Positions 52,182-55,290 of a DNA stretch of 55,290 nucleotides are shown here, piece by piece. A program made the translations under genes and the position numbers. Every line of letters begins with the position of its first letter. Positions within the stretch are counted from its first letter, which is position 1. The notes under the pieces were generated by a model. That model was not told where the DNA came from. It did not search any database and was given only the letters and a program-made list of their open reading frames with translations. Source of the stretch: Novosphingobium sp. (GTDB taxonomy: Bacteria; Pseudomonadota; Alphaproteobacteria; Sphingomonadales; Sphingomonadaceae); the NCBI RefSeq assembly GCF_025351285.1, contig NZ_JANXWG010000131.1, positions 1 through 55,290 of the forward strand, given 5' to 3'.

Positions 52182-52763
52182 TTATACGCGGCGCGGCGCG
52201 TCTTCCCTCATCGCTTCGGTCAATTTCTGACGCGCGCGGTAAAGTCGCGTCTCGACTGTCTTTTCGCTCACGCCGAGCGTGGCCGCGACTTCCGCTTGCG
52301 ACATGCCTTCGATCGTTCGGAGCAACAGAGCTTCCTTGAGCCGTGCGGGCAATTGTGCAATCGCCGCTGCAACGCGGTTAAGTGCCTGTCGGTCCTCGGC
52401 GGCTCGGTCGGCCCCCACAGCTTCGTCAGGCACGGTTTGCGCGGCATGGTCGGGCATTCCAAGGTTGAACATGCGCCGCACCGCCCGTCGTCGTCCCCAG
52501 TCGCGCGCCTTGTTCAGCGCGATGCGCGCAATCCAGGCCCGGAACGGTCGCGCCGGATCGTAACGGTCGAGCGCGCCAAACGCGGAAACGAAGGTCTCCT
52601 GCGTCACGTCGAGTGCTTCGTCGGCTTCCCCCATCGCACTGCGAACAAGTCGATAGACGGCCTCACGGTGGCGTTCGGTCAATTTGCGATAGGCAGCCTG
52701 CGTGCCGCTACGCGCCAGCGCCGCCAGTGCGCCATCGGACGCATCGTCGAGCGCAAGCGTCAC
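52182..52763 (-). CDS. ECF RNA polymerase sigma factor (CnrH-like)
   Basis: A 193-residue ECF sigma factor. Region 2 contains DVTQETFVSAFGALDRYDP and FRAWIARIALNKARDW. Region 4 contains LPARLKEALLLRTIEGMS and VSEKTVETRLYRARQKL. It starts with GTG 52763, overlapping the stop of the sensor gene (GTGA). The order anti-sigma, sensor, sigma is that of cnrY-cnrX-cnrH. Two promoters with matching boxes around 53492-53558 are its likely targets. Confidence 0.9.
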   Translation of the reverse strand: MTLALDDASDGALAALARSGTQAAYRKLTERHREAVYRLVRSAMGEADEALDVTQETFVSAFGALDRYDPARPFRAWIARIALNKARDWGRRRAVRRMFNLGMPDHAAQTVPDEAVGADRAAEDRQALNRVAAAIAQLPARLKEALLLRTIEGMSQAEVAATLGVSEKTVETRLYRARQKLTEAMREDAPRRV

Positions 52764-53200
52764 CGTGCGTCGGCTGTCAGCGCCTTGACCACGGCCTGAT
52801 CGAACACCGCCGTCTGGTCGGCTTTCAACAGCGACCGCATCGCGAAGACATGTTCGAGCGTCGCCTTCTGCAACTGCCCCATCGTCATATGGCAGGCGTC
52901 GACCGCAGCCGCGACACGCGGGCCATTCCCATGCTCGGCCTGGATCGCCTCGGCGAGCCTTGCGTTGTCGGCGCGCAATTCCAGTTCGAGCGCCTTGCGG
53001 CGCACGGCAAAGTCCGCTTCGAGCGCGTCGAGCTTGGCGTGCTGGTTGGCATCGAGCGTCAGCTTGTCATGCAATAGCGCATGAAGTTCGGCCCCCGTAT
53101 GCGAGGGTTCGGGAAGAACCGCCCGCCCAACGAAGACCCCGGCAATGGCGGCCAGAAACGCAATGATTGCGATTGCGGCAGTGCGTCGGGTATTGGTCAC
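52760..53200 (-). CDS. CnrX-like periplasmic metal sensor
   Basis: A 146-residue protein with an N-terminal membrane anchor (AAIAIIAFLAAIAGVFVGRAVL) and a periplasmic four-helix hairpin domain. The metal ligands of CnrX (H42, H46, E63, H119, M123) have counterparts at H40, H44, E61, H117 and M121, with every spacing identical. In CnrX these residues bind Co(II) or Ni(II) and trigger release of the sigma factor. The GTG at 53200 overlaps the anti-sigma-like stop, and its own stop overlaps the sigma gene. Whether this one senses cobalt, nickel or copper is open. Confidence 0.85.
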   Translation of the reverse strand: MTNTRRTAAIAIIAFLAAIAGVFVGRAVLPEPSHTGAELHALLHDKLTLDANQHAKLDALEADFAVRRKALELELRADNARLAEAIQAEHGNGPRVAAAVDACHMTMGQLQKATLEHVFAMRSLLKADQTAVFDQAVVKALTADAR

Positions 53201-53469
53201 GGCGCACGCCCGAGCAGCGTTGAAGGCATAAGCGGCGAAGCAACAGCGAAAGGCGTTAGCGAGGACCGCGCGGCTGCGGGCGCGGTTGGAAGTCCCGCAC
53301 CTGCGACCCCGCAAAGCAACGCAAAGACACTGGCAAATGCAATCGGACGGCGAAGGTCGCTCGCACGCGACACCGCAACATCCGCGAGCATCTCGCCGTC
53401 GAGGACTGCCAACTGCGGTGGCACAGGCATTTGGCCCAGTTGCCGCATCAAATCGTCAAGTTCGCTCAT
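53197..53469 (-). CDS. Small membrane protein, probable CnrY-like anti-sigma factor
   Basis: A 90-residue protein with a cytoplasmic N-terminus of about 45 residues (MSELDDLMRQLGQMPVPPQL), one membrane helix (PIAFASVFALLCGVAGAGL) and a short periplasmic tail. Size, topology and position before the CnrX-like sensor and the sigma factor are those of the anti-sigma factor CnrY; sequence similarity itself is weak. ATG 53469 follows GGAGGG. It would hold the sigma factor at the membrane until the sensor binds metal. Confidence 0.72.
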   Translation of the reverse strand: MSELDDLMRQLGQMPVPPQLAVLDGEMLADVAVSRASDLRRPIAFASVFALLCGVAGAGLPTAPAAARSSLTPFAVASPLMPSTLLGRAP

Positions 53470-53491
53470 AAGACCCTCCGCCCAATCCATA

Positions 53492-53520
53492 CCATACGGC
53501 GCTCCTACGGTTTTCCCTCA
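53492..53520 (-). promoter_or_regulatory. ECF-type promoter of the sensor-sigma-copAB operon
   Basis: On the minus strand TGAGGG (53520-53515), a 16-base spacer and CGTAT (53498-53494). The transcript would start some 15-20 bases before the ATG at 53469. The same boxes with the same spacing occur divergently at 53532-53558. Confidence 0.65.
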
Positions 53521-53531
53521 TCGGGTAAATT

Positions 53532-53558
53532 TGAGGGGTCGTGACGGCGGATGCGTAT
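53532..53558 (+). promoter_or_regulatory. ECF-type promoter of the copC-copD operon
   Basis: TGAGGG (53532-53537), a 16-base spacer and CGTAT (53554-53558), mirroring the promoter on the other strand. The expected start point lies about 20 bases before copC, leaving room for its AAGGAG site. Confidence 0.65.
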
Positions 53559-53586
53559 TGATAGCGAACCAAGCAAGGAGTTCACC

Positions 53587-53970
53587 ATGACCATTCGCTT
53601 TCGTGAAGCCCTGATCGCCGTCGCCCTGATCGCAAGCGGCAGCGCCGCTCAGGCCCACACAAAGCTCGTCGCATCGACCCCGGCTGCCAATGCGAACGTG
53701 GCGAAGCCGACTACTATCTCAATGTCGTTCAACGAAAAGGTCGTACCGACGTTCTCGGGCGCCGATGTCGTTATGACTGCGATGCCGGGCATGGCCAACC
53801 ACAAGCCGATGAAACTGTCGGGCCTCAAGCCAAGCTGGAGTGCTGATGGCAAGACGCTCACGCTGACCGCCGGTCGCGCGTTTTCTGTCGGCACCTATCA
53901 GGTGGCATGGCACGCGGCGGGTGCGGACACGCACCGGATGCAGGGCAGTTTCAGCTTCTCGGTCAAATAG
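53587..53970 (+). CDS. copC: Periplasmic copper-binding protein
   Basis: A 127-residue CopC protein with a signal peptide cut before HTKLV (AQA-H), so the mature protein begins with the histidine that binds Cu(II). A Met-rich loop (VVMTAMPGMANHKPMKL) and DTHRMQG contribute the other site. It delivers copper to CopD or sequesters it in the periplasm. The start has AAGGAG. copD follows after three bases. Confidence 0.93.
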   Translation: MTIRFREALIAVALIASGSAAQAHTKLVASTPAANANVAKPTTISMSFNEKVVPTFSGADVVMTAMPGMANHKPMKLSGLKPSWSADGKTLTLTAGRAFSVGTYQVAWHAAGADTHRMQGSFSFSVK

Positions 53971-53973
53971 CGG

Positions 53974-54858
53974 GTGAATGATCCGCTCTACATTGGCATC
54001 AGGTTCGCGCTCTACGCGGACCTGATGCTGCTGTTCGGACTGCCGCTGTTTGCGCTCTACACGCCGGAGGGGCGCGATAGCGTCGCGGTCCAGCGTCCAA
54101 TCCTGATCGGATTGGCAATAGTCGGCATGGCACTATCGGCTGCCGCCATTGCCGCGATGACCGCATCGATGGCGGGGGTTCCTATCCTCGATGTCGATCG
54201 TGCATCGATCTCGGCAATGATTTCCGCAACGCCGATGGGCATGGCCTGGGCCGTTCGGATGGGTGCACTGGCGTTGCTGGCGATCGGTCTTGTTGCCCTG
54301 CGTCGTCCCGCTGTCATTGCGTCGTTTGGTGCCATTGCACTGGGTTCATTGGCTTGGACGGGACATGGAGCGGCCGGCGAGGGTAATGCGGGAACCGTCC
54401 AGTTAATCGGCGATCTCTTGCATCTGCTTTCGGCGGGCGCTTGGCTCGGCGCGCTCGTCGGGCTAAGCGCATTGTTGTGGGCAAACAGCGGTCAAGCAGA
54501 GACACACCGCGCTCTCGACAGATTCGCGTCTGCCGGAAGTGTCATCGTGGCGGCGGTCGTTGGCAGCGGGCTGGTTAACGGGTTTTACATCGTCGGATGG
54601 TCGAAGCTCGGCAGCCTGCTGTCCACATTCTACGGGCAACTGCTGTTGCTCAAACTTGCCCTGTTCGCTGCGATGCTTGGCCTTGCCGCAACCAACCGGT
54701 TCCGGCTGACGCCCGCGCTTGGCAAAATCGGCCGAGATAACGCCGATGGCGCGCGTCGTGCGTTGCGTAAAAGCCTGATGCTCGAAACAGGCGCTGCCAT
54801 CGCAATCCTTGGCTTGGTCGCGTGGCTCGGCACTCTTGCGCCGCCGATGTCGCGCTAG
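53974..54858 (+). CDS. copD: Copper resistance membrane protein
   Basis: A 294-residue inner-membrane protein of the CopD/PcoD family with about eight helices. LAWTGHGAAGE and LIGDLLHLLSAGAWLGALVGL carry the conserved histidines, and GWSKLGSLLSTFYGQLLLLKL is the C-terminal family block. The start is GTG 53974; the ATG four bases on is out of frame. It works with CopC in copper uptake or handling. Confidence 0.92.
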   Translation: MNDPLYIGIRFALYADLMLLFGLPLFALYTPEGRDSVAVQRPILIGLAIVGMALSAAAIAAMTASMAGVPILDVDRASISAMISATPMGMAWAVRMGALALLAIGLVALRRPAVIASFGAIALGSLAWTGHGAAGEGNAGTVQLIGDLLHLLSAGAWLGALVGLSALLWANSGQAETHRALDRFASAGSVIVAAVVGSGLVNGFYIVGWSKLGSLLSTFYGQLLLLKLALFAAMLGLAATNRFRLTPALGKIGRDNADGARRALRKSLMLETGAAIAILGLVAWLGTLAPPMSR

Positions 54859-54877
54859 GCGACGCAAAGGAGTTGCA

Positions 54878-55290
54878 ATGACCATCGCCGCGCACGAGCA
54901 CGATCACGAAAAAGTGCATCCTGAGACAGCGGGTCCATCGCCGGAGCGTGATCCTGTCTGCGGTATGACCGTCGATCCCGCAAAGACGGCGCATCACGCG
55001 ACGCACGATGGACACGAGTATCATTTCTGCTCGGCTGGGTGCCGGACGAAGTTCGTCGCCGATCCGGCGCGTTATCTGACCGACATGCCGCGTGCGGTCG
55101 CGCCCGCTGCGGAGGGTGCGATCTGGACCTGTCCGATGCACCCACAAATCCGGCAGGAAGGTCCGGCAACCTGTCCGATTTGCGGCATGGCACTCGAACC
55201 CGAAGCGCCATCGCTCGATGATGCGCCCAATCCGGAGCTCGTAGATTTCACGCGCCGTTTCCGGGTGTCGGCTATCCTTGCCGTGCCGCT
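54878..55290 (+). CDS. Copper-translocating P-type ATPase, N-terminal part (runs off the window)
   Basis: The first 137 codons are present. A His-rich start (AAHEHDHEKVH) is followed by a YHS domain (DPVCGMTVDP, then YHFCSAGCRTKFVADPARYL, residues 29-71) and a heavy-metal-binding motif (WTCPMHPQIRQEGPATCPICGMALEP). After these comes the start of the first membrane region (FRVSAILAVP). This layout is that of CopA/SilP-type copper or silver exporters. The start has AAGGAG and lies 19 bases after copD, so it is the third gene of the copC operon. Confidence 0.9.
   Translation, partial: MTIAAHEHDHEKVHPETAGPSPERDPVCGMTVDPAKTAHHATHDGHEYHFCSAGCRTKFVADPARYLTDMPRAVAPAAEGAIWTCPMHPQIRQEGPATCPICGMALEPEAPSLDDAPNPELVDFTRRFRVSAILAVP

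Overview
The window is GC-rich, densely packed proteobacterial DNA. It most likely comes from a sphingomonad (Sphingomonadales, Alphaproteobacteria, for example Novosphingobium or Sphingomonas). The main reasons are several TonB-dependent receptors, an alphaproteobacterial NasT/NasS nitrate cluster, and a palindromic repeat of a kind I associate with sphingomonad genomes, lodged inside nasA. This assignment comes from gene content alone, without any database search.

Layout. (1) 1-2970, minus strand: the end of a leucine/isovalerate degradation operon (ivd, mccB, then a partial NTF2-like gene), with a divergent LysR regulator at 3064-3924. (2) 3980-17126, plus strand: nitrate assimilation. The order is nasT-nasS, a NasT-type RNA leader, a PP2C phosphatase/kinase gene on the opposite strand, the nitrate transporter, an alginate-export-type porin, a second NasT-type leader, then nirB-nirD-nasA-cobA joined by overlapping stop/start codons. 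(3) 17113-34236, minus strand: a beta-glucan (probably laminarin-type) utilisation locus. It holds a TonB receptor, two flavin-dependent tryptophan-halogenase-like proteins, a SapC protein, a JmjC/cupin-like protein, GH16, a LacI regulator, GH3, three MFS transporters and a DUF6445 protein that shows Fe(II)/2-oxoglutarate oxygenase residues. (4) 34471-45573, minus strand: an aromatic catabolic operon (amidohydrolase, FAD monooxygenase, extradiol-type dioxygenase, FAH-family hydrolase, TonB receptor, alpha/beta hydrolase, Rieske oxygenase, GH1 glucosidase) behind a LysR regulator and a clean palindromic operator. (5) 45851-45927: tRNA-Pro(UGG), followed by about 740 bases of gene-free, more AT-rich sequence. 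(6) 46672-55290: a metal-resistance block. It has an RcnR-type regulator with the cobalt/nickel exporter DmeF, a secreted His/Asp-rich protein, a copper operon (copA, copB, DUF305) led by a CnrYXH-type ECF sigma module, and a divergent copC-copD-P-type ATPase operon that runs off the right edge.

How the parts work together. NasS senses nitrate and nitrite and restrains NasT. Freed NasT should stabilise antitermination hairpins in the leaders, so nitrate uptake and reduction switch on together, and CobA supplies the siroheme precursor that NirB needs. In the glucan locus, the LacI protein probably represses both the TonB receptor and the GH3 gene through paired AACGTT operators. In the copper block, two back-to-back promoters with identical spacing suggest that the ECF sigma factor drives its own operon and copCD at once.

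The most interesting points are: the first NasT leader pointing antisense into the kinase gene before it reaches the nitrate transporter; the in-frame repeat inside nasA; the halogenase/oxygenase/SapC cassette of unknown chemistry; and a CnrX-like sensor that keeps all five CnrX metal ligands at exact spacing but sits in front of copper genes.
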